Origin: Panopea generosa | Taxonomy: Eukaryota > Mollusca > Bivalvia > Adapedonta > Hiatellidae | Assembly: GCA_029582155.1 (NCBI GenBank) | Contig: CM055895.1 | Location: 45,461,044 to 45,525,043, forward strand | Direction of reading: 5' to 3' | Length of the DNA: 64,000 bases | Shown here: piece by piece, positions 13,101-25,000 of the stretch | How positions within the stretch are numbered: the stretch's first letter is position 1 | How the letters are laid out: every line of letters begins with the position of its first letter | Translations under genes and position numbers: made by a program | Notes under the pieces: generated by a model | The model's database searches: none | What the model was told of the DNA's origin: nothing | Seen by the model: only the letters and a program-made list of their open reading frames with translations

Positions 13101-16100
13101 AGACTGGTTATAACTCGACCTCTGTGTTATACAGATATTCCATAGAGCCTCCGTAATGGACTAAATTTGACCCATATTATGGACCATGTCAGCCTCTAAC
13201 AGTGTATCGTTACTGGGACTGGTTATAACTCGAACACTGTTTTATACAGATATTCCATAGAGCCTCAGTATTGAGGCTAAGTTGGACCCATATTGTGGAC
13301 CATGTTAGCCTCTAACAGTGTATGGTTACTGAGACTGGGTATAACTCGAACTCTGTGTTATACAAATATTCCATAGAACTTCCGTATTGAGGCTAAGTTG
13401 GAACCATATTGTGGACCATGTTAGCCTCTAACAGTGTATCGTGACTGAGACTGGTTATAACTCCGACTCTGTGTTATACAAATATTCCGTAGAACCTCCG
13501 TATTGAGGCTAAGTTGGACCCATATTGTGGACCATGTCAGCCTCTAACAGTGTATCGTCACTGAGACTGGTTAAAACTCCGATTCTGTGTTATACAAATA
13601 TTCGATAGAGCCTCCATAATGAGGCTAAGTTTGACCCATATTGTGGACCATGTCAGCCTCTAACTGTGTATCGTTACTGAGTCTGGTTATAACTCGAACT
13701 CTGTTTTATACAGATATTCCATAGAGCATCCGTACTGAGGCTAAGTTGGACCCATATTGTGGACCATGTCAGCCTCTAACTGTGTATCGTTACTGAGACT
13801 GGTTATAATTCTGACTGTGTTATACAGATATTCCATAGAGCCTCCGTAATGAGGCTAAGTTGTACCCATATTGTGGACCATGTCAGCCTATAACAGTGTA
13901 TCGTTATTGAGAGTGGTTAAAACTCCGACTCTGTGTTATACAGATATTCCATAAAGCCTGCTTAATGAGGCTAAGTTGGACCCATATTGTGGACCGATAT
14001 TGTGGAACATGTCAGCCTCTAACAGTGTATCGTTACTGAGTCTGGATAAAACTCCGATTCTGTGTTATACAGATAATTCATAGAGCCTCCGTAATGAGGC
14101 AGTAAGTTGGACCCATATTGTGGACCATGTCAGCCTCAAACAGTGTATCGTTACTGAGACTGATTGTAACTCGACCTCTGTGTTATACATTTATTCCATG
14201 GAACCTCCGTATTGAGGCTAAGTTGGACCCATATTGTGGACCATGTCAGCCTCTAACAGTGTATCGTTACTGAGACTGGTTATAACTCGAATTCTGTGTT
14301 ATACAGATATTCCATAGAGCCTCCGTATTGAGGCTAAGTTGGACCCATATTGTGGACCATGTCAGCCTCTAACAGTGTATCGTTACTGGGACTGGTTAAA
14401 AGTCATACTCTGTGTTATACAGATATGCCATAGAGCCTGCGTAATGAGGCTAAGTTGGACCCATATTGTGGGCCATGTTAGCCTCTAACAGTGTATCGTT
14501 ACTGAGACTGGTTATAACTCCGACTCTGTGTTATACAGATATTCCAGAGAGCTTCCGTATTGAGGCTAAGTTGGACCCATATTGTGGACCATGTCAGCCT
14601 CTAACAGTGTATCGTAACTGGGACTGGTTAAAAGTCATACTCTGTGTTATATAGATATTCCATTGAGCCTGCGTAATGAGGCTAAGTTGGACCCATATTG
14701 TGGACCATGTCAGCTTCTAACAGTGTATCGTTACTGAGACTGGTTATAACTAGAACTCTGTGTTATACAGATATTCCATAGAGCCTCCGTATTGAGGCTA
14801 ACTTGGACCCATATTGTGGACCATGTTTGCCTCTAACAGTGTATCGTTACTGAGACTGGTTATAATTCTGACTCTGTGTTATACAGATATTCAATAGAAC
14901 CTCCGTATTTAGGCTAAGTTGGACCCATATTGTGGACCATGTTAGCCTCTAACAGTGTATCGTAACTGGGACTGGTTAAAAGTCATACTATGTGCTATAC
15001 AGATATTCCATAGAGCCTGCGTAATGAGGCTAAGTTGGACCTATATTGTGGGCCATGTTAGCCTCTAACAGTGTATCGTGACTGAGACTGGTTATAACTC
15101 CGACTCTGTGTTATACAGATATTCCATAGAGCCTCCGTATTGAGGCTAAGTTGGACCCATATTGTGGACCATGTCAACTTCTAACAGTGTATCGTTATTG
15201 AGATTGGTTATAACTCGAACTCTGTGTTATACAGATATTCCATAGAGCCTCCGTAATGAGGCCAAGTTGGACCCATATTGTGGATCATGTTAGCCTCTAA
15301 CAGTGTATCGTTACTGAAACTGGTTAAAACTCCGACTCTGTGTTATACAGATATTCCATAGAGCATCCGTAATGAGGCTAAGTTGGACCCATATTGTGGA
15401 CCATGTCAGCCTCTAACAGTGTATCGTTACTGAGACTGGTTATAACTCGACCTCTGTGTTATACAGATATTCCATAGAGCCTCCGTAATGGACTAAATTG
15501 GACCCATATTATGGACCATGTCAGCCTCTAACAGTGTATCGTTACTGGGACTGGTTATAACTCGAACACTGTTTTATACAGATATTCCATAGAGCCTCCG
15601 TATTGAGGCTAAGTTGGACCCATATTGTGGACCATGTTAGCCTCTAACAGTGTATGGTTACTGATACTGGGTATAACTCGAACTCTGTGTTATACAAATA
15701 TTCCATAGAACTTCCGTATTGAGGCTAAGTTGGAACCATATTGTGGACCATGTTAGCCTCTAACTGTGTATCGTTACTGAGACTGGTTATAACTCCGACT
15801 CTGTGTTATACAGATATTCCGTAGAACCTCCGTATTGAGGCTAAGTTGGACCCATATTGTGGACCATGTCAGCCTCTAACAGTGTATCGTCACTGAGACT
15901 GGTTAAAACTCCGATTCTGTGTCATACAAATATTCCATAGAGCCTCCATAATGAGGCTAAGTTGGACCCATATTGTGGACCATGTCAGCCTCTAACTGTG
16001 TATCGTTACTGAGACTGGTTATAACTCGAACTCTGTTTTATACAGATATTCCATAGAGCATCCGTAATGAGGCTAAGTTGTACCCATATTGTTGACCATG

Positions 16101-18060
16101 TCAGCCTATAACAGTGTATCGTTATTGAGAGTGGTTAAAACTCCGACTCTGTGTTATACAGATATTCCATAGAGCCTGTTTAATGAGGCTAAGTTGGACC
16201 CATATTGTGGACCGATATTGTGGAACATGTCAGCCTCTAACTGTGTATCGTTACTGAAACTGGTTATAATTCTGACTCTTGTGTTATACAGATATTCCAT
16301 AGAGCCTCCGTAAAAAGGCTAAATTGTACCCATATTGTGGACCATGTCAGCCTCTAACAGTGTATTGTTATTGGGACTGGTTAAAACTCCGACTCTGTGC
16401 TATACAGATATTCCATAGAGCATCCGTAATGAGGCTAAGTTGGACCCATATTGTGGACCATGTCAGCCTCTAACAGTGTATCGTAACTGGGACTGGTTAA
16501 AAGTCATACTTTGTGTTATACAGATATTCCATAGAGCCTCCGTATTGAGGCTAAGTTGGACCCATATTGTGGACCATGTTAGCCTCTAACAGTGTATCGT
16601 TACTGAGACTGGTTATAACTCCGACTCTTTGTTATACAGATATTCCATAGAACCTCCGTATTGAGGCTAAGTTGGACCCATATTGTGGACCATGTTAGCC
16701 TCTAACTGTGTATTGTTACTGAGACTGGCTATAACTCGAACTCTGTGTTATACAGATATTCCATAGAGCCTCCGTATTGAGGCTAAGTTGGACCCATATT
16801 GTGGACCATGTTAGCCTCTAACAGTGTATCGTTACTGAGACTGGTTATAACTCCGACTCTGTGTTATACAGATATTCCATAGAACCTCCGTATTGAGGCT
16901 AAGTTGGACCCATATTGTGGACCATGTCAGCCTCTAACAGTGTATCGTTACTGAGACTGGTTAAAACTCCGATTATGTGTTATACAAATATTCCATAGAG
17001 CCTCCGTAATGAGGCTAAGTTGTACCCATATTGTGGACCATGTCAGCCTCTAACTGTGTATTGTTACTGAGACTGGCTATAACTCGAACTCTGTGTTATA
17101 CAGATATTCCATAGAGCCTCCGTAATGAGGCTAAGTTGAACCCATATTGTGGACCATGTCAGCCTCTAACTGTGTATCGTTACTGAGACTGGTTATAAGT
17201 CATACTCTGTGTTATACAGATATTCCATAAATCTTCCGTAATGAGGCTAAGTTGGACCCATATTGTGGACCATGTCAGCCTCTAACTGTGTATCGTTAAT
17301 GAGACTGGTTAAAACTCAGACTCTGTGTCATACAGATATTCCATAGAACCTCCGTAATGAGGCTTAGTTGGACCGATATTGTGGACCATGTTAGCCTCTA
17401 ACTGTGTATCGTTACTGAGACTGGTTATAACTCCGACTCTGTGTTATACAGATATTCCATAAATCCTCCGTAATGAGGCTAAGTTGGACCCATATTGTGG
17501 ACCATGTCAGCCTCTAACTGTGTATCGTTACTGAGACTGGTTATAACTCAGACTCTGTGCTATACAGATATTCCATAGAACCTCCGTAATGAGGCTAAGT
17601 TGGACCCATATTGTGGACCATGTCAGCCTCTAACTGTGTATCGTTACTGAGACTGGTTATAACTCAGACTCTGTGCTATACAGATATTCCATAGAACCTC
17701 CGTAATGAGGCTAAGTTGGACCCATATTGTCGACCATGTCAGCCTCAAACAGTGTATCGTTACTGAGGCTGGTTATTACTCGAACTCTGTGTTATACAGA
17801 TATTCCATAGAACCTCCGTATTGAGGCTAAGTTGGACCCATATTGTGGACCATGTCAGTTTCTAACAGTGTATCGTTACTGAGACTGGTTATAACTCATA
17901 TATATTTTGTGTTGTACAGATATTCCATAGAGACTCCGTAATAAGGCGAAGTTATACCCGTATTGTGGACGATGCCATCCTCCAACTGTGTATTGTTGCT
18001 GAGACTGGTTATAACTCATACCCTGTGTTATATAGTTATTCTATTGATCCAACATAATAA
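10185..18060. repeat. 116-bp satellite array (about 66 copies)
   Basis: A typical monomer runs TATTCCATAGAGCCTCCGTA, ATGAGGCTAAGTTGGACCCA, TATTGTGGACCATGTCAGCC, TCTAACAGTGTATCGTTACT, GAGACTGGTTATAACTCCGA, then CTCTGTGTTATACAGA. It is dimeric in origin: the half holding CAGCCTCTAACAGTGTATCG is the reverse complement of the 58-bp unit at 1,297-2,667. Both edges (before 10,370 and after 17,880) are diverged. A block of about 1.6 kb starting near 12,430 is repeated near 14,647, so the array grew partly by multi-monomer duplication. Short open frames inside are by-products. Confidence 0.97.
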
Positions 18061-19033
18061 CTAAGGTACTGGTAGATTTCCAGTGCATGGCAAATGGACA
18101 CAAAACATGTTAGTGGTAGAGAAAATAAATAACACCAATCAATGATAACTTTGATTTCGAAGACTACTTTTTATTAAGTAATATACATGTTGTTATATAG
18201 CTCATTTGACAAAATGTTCAACAAAACATAAAACCATATATAATATTAATGAAACAAACATGTGATATTTGACTAATAGTAAATTTATGTTTACATTTAT
18301 CAAGCAATATACTGTGTAGCAATGTTATATAACAGCATCCAAATTAATTATGCAATGCAGCTATAACTAGTGGAAATATAAGTGCTGTATATTGTATTCT
18401 GGCATATCCACTTGCGGATTTTGATTATAATTGACGAAATTTCCTGTAGTTGAATGTTGTGATTGAGCTGCTCATTAGTGTATAACGGATCTGACATTGT
18501 GCTTTCTGATAGATGTTCATGAATTTTACATTGATTGTAATGATCGTCACCCGTCTAACTGACCACTCTTAATTCTTAACATCCATTTCATGCGTTTAGT
18601 ATGCTTTTGTTTAATATGCTTATATTTGCCATCAGATTATGGACAACTCCTTAAATGAATTATATTCCATTACTCAGAACAAAACATTCTACTTACAGAA
18701 TATTTTTATAATTTCAGTCTTTATCAGCTTTGTATTGAGACATCCATGCATAGATTTACGTGACATAGGACGATCACATAATAAAAGGAGAGCATTATAC
18801 ACTGAAGTTAACTCCAGTCCCTCATCCTGGTTGAGTGACGCCTCTCCTTGTTTCACATGATCATCCTATGTCACGCGATAGTATGCATGAATGATCTAGC
18901 ATAAAGCTGATGATCCATGACTATGTGATATGGTCGAAATATTCTGCAAGTCAAATGTTTTGTTATGAGTATTGGAAAATAGTTCATCGAATCCAGAGCA
19001 AGAGACCAACCTATATTGTTATATACAACTTAT
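18061..19033. other. Spacer with a short hairpin element
   Basis: AT-rich unique sequence between the satellite and the last exon of the KDZ-like gene. The only structure found is the inverted repeat at 18,759-18,875, listed separately. The short open frames here have no recognisable domain. Confidence 0.5.
18759..18875. repeat. Inverted repeat with about 34-bp arms
   Basis: The left arm, 18,759-18,792, begins CGTGACATAGGACGATCA and ends AAGGAGAG. The right arm, 18,842-18,875, is its reverse complement with several mismatches. The loop is about 49 bp. This is the size and shape of a small MITE-like hairpin. No target duplication was identified. Confidence 0.6.
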
Positions 19034-22000
19034 TTACCGTAACTTGGAATACACAGAAGACAGACGCTTAAACATGGACATATATTCAATTGGCAGATCT
19101 GGCTTGAGAAACGACAAGGAAACCATGCTGCGAAACCACAAAAATAATTTTAAATGGTTGGTGAAGTTATCTACATTCATGTATGACAGCATTGACTTGA
19201 GCTTTTCAAGAGTTGAGTTTCTCTGTTCTGCAATCTGCGTATTTAGGTCCTTGTATTGCATATACATATTTAGGTTAAACCCCAAATTACAGCCTGAAAA
19301 AGCAATGCCATTAAAAACATTTAACACATCTTTAACTTTAAAGAATAAGCCAAAATACCCTAATCTGAAAAAAAAATACTTTTTGAAATATTGTCCCCAT
19401 TTCTAGAATGAAAAACTGTTTGCGACTTCTTAAAATTCATACTAAATTTGTTATTTAACTGATTTGATGTTATTACTCACAAACGGAAATAATCAGTAAA
19501 ATTTCAATTATAGAATATCAATCTTATAAAGTTAACTTTATCACAAAAGAAAATGAGCTCATGTGACTGTAATCATTATTATATTAGTGGTAATAAAACA
19601 GTATAAACAGACATTACAGCTGATACTACCACTTACACTAGTACAGCCATATTATCATAAATAGTTATTGTATTCAAGGTATTAACAAACATTAAAATAA
19701 GAAGATACTTCACATTGCTCTGTGTTTAATTGTTTAATTGCTAAATGCTGACAATAAATAGGATCTATATTGAGAAAACTTATGCCTTAGAAAAGAAGTG
19801 TGGAACAAGTGACGTTTAGTTTTTATAAAAATCGCTACCAGTTCAAAATGAAAAAAGAAAGATTAATACTTAAAAAGTAAAGAGAGAAGGACAAATGGAT
19901 TTTTAACTAAACACAAATTATGAATACTTCGCACTTACCGACAGGGTTGCACCAATGGAATCTGTCCACAACAAACCATATGTCTCTAAAAAAGACTGGA
20001 TCTCTATTCAACGCATAATTGTGCAGATTGCAAGCATTGTCATACACAACAAGTTTTGGTGCTGAAAATGATTAAATCTTAAATTTGATTACCTTTTACA
20101 CATATAAAAATTTAAAAAATCATCTGAGTAGGTGTTTTTACGTTAATTTTCATGAAATGCTTTTAACAAATGAGGTTCTTATTGAAGGCAAAAAATTGTC
20201 AATAATAGTTCTCTTATGCATAAAATATAATGGTTACAATGTCAAAAATAAAGAATAAGCTACACAACAGTTTACAGTAACTTCATTCTTTTCCATTAAA
20301 TGTCTTGGTTGAATTTATTTCATTTTATGATGCTTACAACATTGTTTATACAAACTACAAAATGAAAAGGGATCAGATTAAACACTCTTATTAAGTTCAT
20401 TAATTTTCTTATAGTATGCTAAAATTTACAACTATCTAGGAATAAAGGCTGCATACTTCTTAGGTTCAATCTAAGGCATTAGATTATAAGTTCATTGTTG
20501 CCCGGTGCAAGAAGCTTTTAGATAATGTAACTTGCTTATACAGAAAATAAAAGTGCAAATTTTGAAGAAGATAGTTAAGTTTTTTTTTGTATGAATCGGT
20601 TAGCCAACAAACTAATCAAATATATTTAAAACTAAATAGCATTACCGGTATGGAATCTCGTCCTGAGTATTGAAAAAGGGACATTTGATGACTCAACATC
20701 TTCCATTAACTGGAACCCATAGCAAATCCCTGAAATAAAAATTATAATAAACAAGGTTAAGATGACCATTACATGCTTAACACAAACACTTTCAGAAGTT
20801 ATACTATTTATGTAAGTATTTGTAAATTATTTTTCAGCTGTACATTTCTAAGACTTCAATTCTGCAGTTAAAACCTATTATCTAGATTTATAAAAAAAGA
20901 AAGTTATGTATTATACCGGTACCTAACATATGAAAAAGTGAACCAAAATAATTAATTTCAAATTTAAACATTTAATGAGTATGTTTATGCCTTTGTTGAA
21001 AAAATAACAAAAGTAAGCAAAAATAATATACTCAACAGAAATAAAAAAAGTACCACTTATTCTATTACCAGGACTCTTTTCATATGTACTATAGTTAATC
21101 AATTGTTGATTCAGTAATTAACATCCTCTTAGCTTGATTATGTTAACAATATTTAACTGTGACATGGTGAAAATAACAACATTCATTGAATTTCTAATTT
21201 GATTATCAACACTATCACCATGCATACTAAGGTACTGAATAATATGCAAAGCAGATTATCATGTACGTGCAAACAGTGATCGATCCTACATGTTGCCTTA
21301 CATATAAGCGAACTGAAACTGATAAGTCGCATTAGTACTCAATCAATACTTAACAAAGAAGTTTATACAGATCTTAAAAATTAAAAGAAATAATACATTT
21401 TTGAGGTGTTAACCTATAACTTATTTTTAATAAATATATAAACATGATGAAAAATTAAAAGAATTGCTTCATACCTTCAATGAACCACTACTAACATCAA
21501 AATCTTGAACTATAAATGCAAGAAAATTGTCATCTACAGGAACAACTGTTTTATACCGACATAGACAACGTTTGTAGAAATCAACATCTTCAGATTGGCT
21601 TGAAGTGATAGTCATTGAAGATTGATTTTCAACAAATGTTTGGGTTGACCTACTAGAATCTGTTTTTTCTTCAGTACAGATTTTTTGGTTGTTGACTGTT
21701 TCTTTGAAACACTGCAATAAATAAAAAAAATATTACAATTATGCATAGTTTGCTCATCAGATTCCGAATACTGTATTTTATGTAATTTGATATGGTCACA
21801 TTAACATTATAAGATGGATTCATAGATTCCATTTTTAAAATGACCAACACAAACTAACCGTTGACAAGATAAGAAAAGATACAATCAGGATATGGTGTGC
21901 AAGACCATTTTGGAACAGTTGCTCTAAAACCGATTGTTTTACGGATGTGGTGTGCAAGACCATTTTGGAACAGTTGCTCTAAAACAGGTTGTTTTACAAT

Positions 22001-25000
22001 CTAATAGCATTGAAAGCTATATTCATTTATTTTGATAACTGTAAGGAATGTAGGGGGATGGTCCTCCCCGACCCTCTCACCCTTAGGATGGGGAGAATAA
22101 ATGGGTCACACAAATGTGTGGCTGAAAAAATTTAATGTACACATTTATCCAGAAATATAGTTGCTTTACAGACTATTTAAAATCTATTAGATTCATTTAT
22201 TCTATCAACACCTTCACATTTTTAAAAAAAATAAGACTTTTTTAAATTACCGGGTTCCGTTTTCTAGTTCCTTTACATGCAATTATGTCACATGGATACT
22301 CATCATTTATCACAAACGATTTCTTTACCAGCTCTGAAAATAATATGATATCAGTATATAACATTTGCCAAAAGCTTAAACCACACTGATTAAGCATGAA
22401 AGGAAAAATTGAAATAAAATTTTCTCGAATATGACTTCAATAATATCAAGATACCCATTTCATAAAAAGATATCAATAACATGAACTTTTTTAAATCAGG
22501 CTATGTACCAGTAAGTTATATATAAAGAATAAAATTTATTTTGTGAAGATAATTAAATATCCTGGGTAAATAATAATTATGGTAAAGTACAGTAATTCAA
22601 GGACTTTTAAAAATCAAGGGAGGTAACCCGAACGGTAATACTAAATAGGCGCGGAATAGAAATATCGTTGTCGGCACACGTTTACGATCGGATTTTCGGC
22701 GGATTTTCGAAGAAAATGGCGAAAATTTTTATTGACGAAAAAATATCGCAATAAAAAGTATTAGGGTCGGCGGTAATTATAAGGGTCGGTCGGGTTACCT
22801 GAACCAGACCTATTTTTTTATTTGGCCTTACTTAAATGTGCCAAGTAAAGAACAGTTGTCAATACCAAATGCAAACAAATGCCGACAATAACTGAAGTTG
22901 GAGCTTTGCGCATGTCTTCCCAGATTGTTATTATACGGGCATTCGCGGTAATAAGTAAACTGGTCATACCTTATACCGCAAGTCCATTTTTTTTTCAACC
23001 ATGTAAAGAATCGCGTCAATAATAAACAGTAATAAGGTCACTCAAGTATGCCGAGTAATGAACAGTTGCCGATACGAAATGCAAACAAATGCCGACTCTA
23101 ACGGAAGTTGGAGCTTTGCGCATGTCTTCCCAGATTGTATGGTGCCTTACCTGTTTTCGAGCGTCACCTGAAATCGATCACTTCTCAGAATTACGAATAT
23201 CGCGCACGCGTATATGAACTTCCTGCAGAAATGTAAATATTTACAACCAGAGGCCACAGTGTTATTGATCGTGAAAAAATACTCACAAACAATGCTTCCC
23301 ATACAGGTAACATCGTCATTTTGTTATACAAGCATGAAAAAACGTATTTCTCACTATTCCCATTTTAAGGTTGTCAAAAAAAACAGTTTAAAACTTATTT
23401 TTCTTTAAGAAACATTAATTCCAACGTCGTCTGCTGATAGTAAATATATGCAAGGTCAAGGTCAAGTAGTGACAGCCGGAAGTGAGAGCGCATCTCAAAA
23501 GATATTGAGGCTCTAGAGGAGAACCCTTCTTATAGATTTTTTTTGAAAACTGACATTGAAATTATCATAGGATTTTATGTTATAATATAATAGAACGTGG
23601 TTAATAGTTTAAAATGGCAGTTGTGGAATAAACTGAGGTGAACAAATAAAATGTAAACTAGTAAGAATATTGTCTAATTAAAAAATGTTTATATATTTTT
23701 TTTTTATCGTTCCCAGTTATTTCCAAAGAAACTGTCACAGACAAAGAAGTACAGAATATGGTCACCAACAGCTATGACAAGTGCTCTACAGTCAATAAGA
23801 GAGCAAAATATGTCTGTAAAAAAGGCCGCAATAGATCATAATGTGCCTGTGACAACACTAAGAGACAGAGTGGATGGTAGGATTTCAGAAGAAACAGTAA
23901 AATCTGGTCCTGATCCTCTGCTAACACAAGAAGAAGAAGCAAGACTGGTGAAACACATCACCTACATGGCCGAGCTTGGATTTGGTTTTACCAGAGCCCA
24001 AGTGTTAGAAATTGCATCAGATCTTGCAGTTCATATGGGGAAAAGAGACAAATCACAACATTTTAGTATGAAATGGTTTTATGGCTTTCTTAGTCGATGG
24101 CCTGAGTTGCACGTTGTTAAACCTAGGGGTCTTGCTTCTATCAGGGCACAGAGTGCGTCACCTGGAGTTGTCAATACGTATTTCAATGAACTGAAATCCA
24201 CCATGATTAAGTATGGTTTGCTTAACAAACCTGAAGCCATCTACAATTTAGACGAAAAGCGCATCTCAACGGAACACCGACCTCCAAATGTTGTTTCAGC
24301 ACGTGGCATTCCTGCACAAGCAATAACATCACCAAGAGCTGCCAACACAACTATTATTGGGTGTGGCAATGCATTAGGTCAGCAAATCCCACCATATTAT
24401 GTTTTTTGCAGGAAAGAGAATGAGAGATGAGTTGCTCAATGGAAGCTTACCTGGAACAGCTGGCATCGTGACAGACAAAGGATGGTCTACTTCTGCAGTT
24501 TTTGAAACTTACCTTAAAGAACATTTTCAAAAATATGTACGATCTTCTCCAGATAATCCAGTGCTTTTGTTATTCGATGGTCATGCCAGTCATCTAACAT
24601 TGTCTGTAATTGAATGGGCTAAACAAATAGGTATACATTTGTTCGTCTTCCCGCCCCATTGTTCTCACATCCTCCAACCTATGGATGTTGGATGCTTTGG
24701 ACCTTTGGAAAAGATATACAGTACAGAATCCCTGGCATACTTGAGAAAACACCCTGGACAAATCATCAATCGCCACAACATTTGTGAAATATCCAGTAAA
24801 GCTTATACTCATGCATTATCTCCAGAGAATCTTCGATCAGCTTTCCGTAAAGCTGGTGTTTATCCATGGAACCCACAAGCCATAATTCAGACAAAATTAA
24901 CACCGCATTCAATATTTGACATTGCTGTTGAGCCAGGCCACCCTGCTCCTGAAGATGTAAACCTGGGCCATTCTGCTCCTGCTGATTTAACCATGGACCA

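Noticed and set aside
1297..18060. Tandem arrays considered as CRISPR-like
   Set aside because: The units are contiguous, diverge gradually and have no unique spacers; the genome is eukaryotic.
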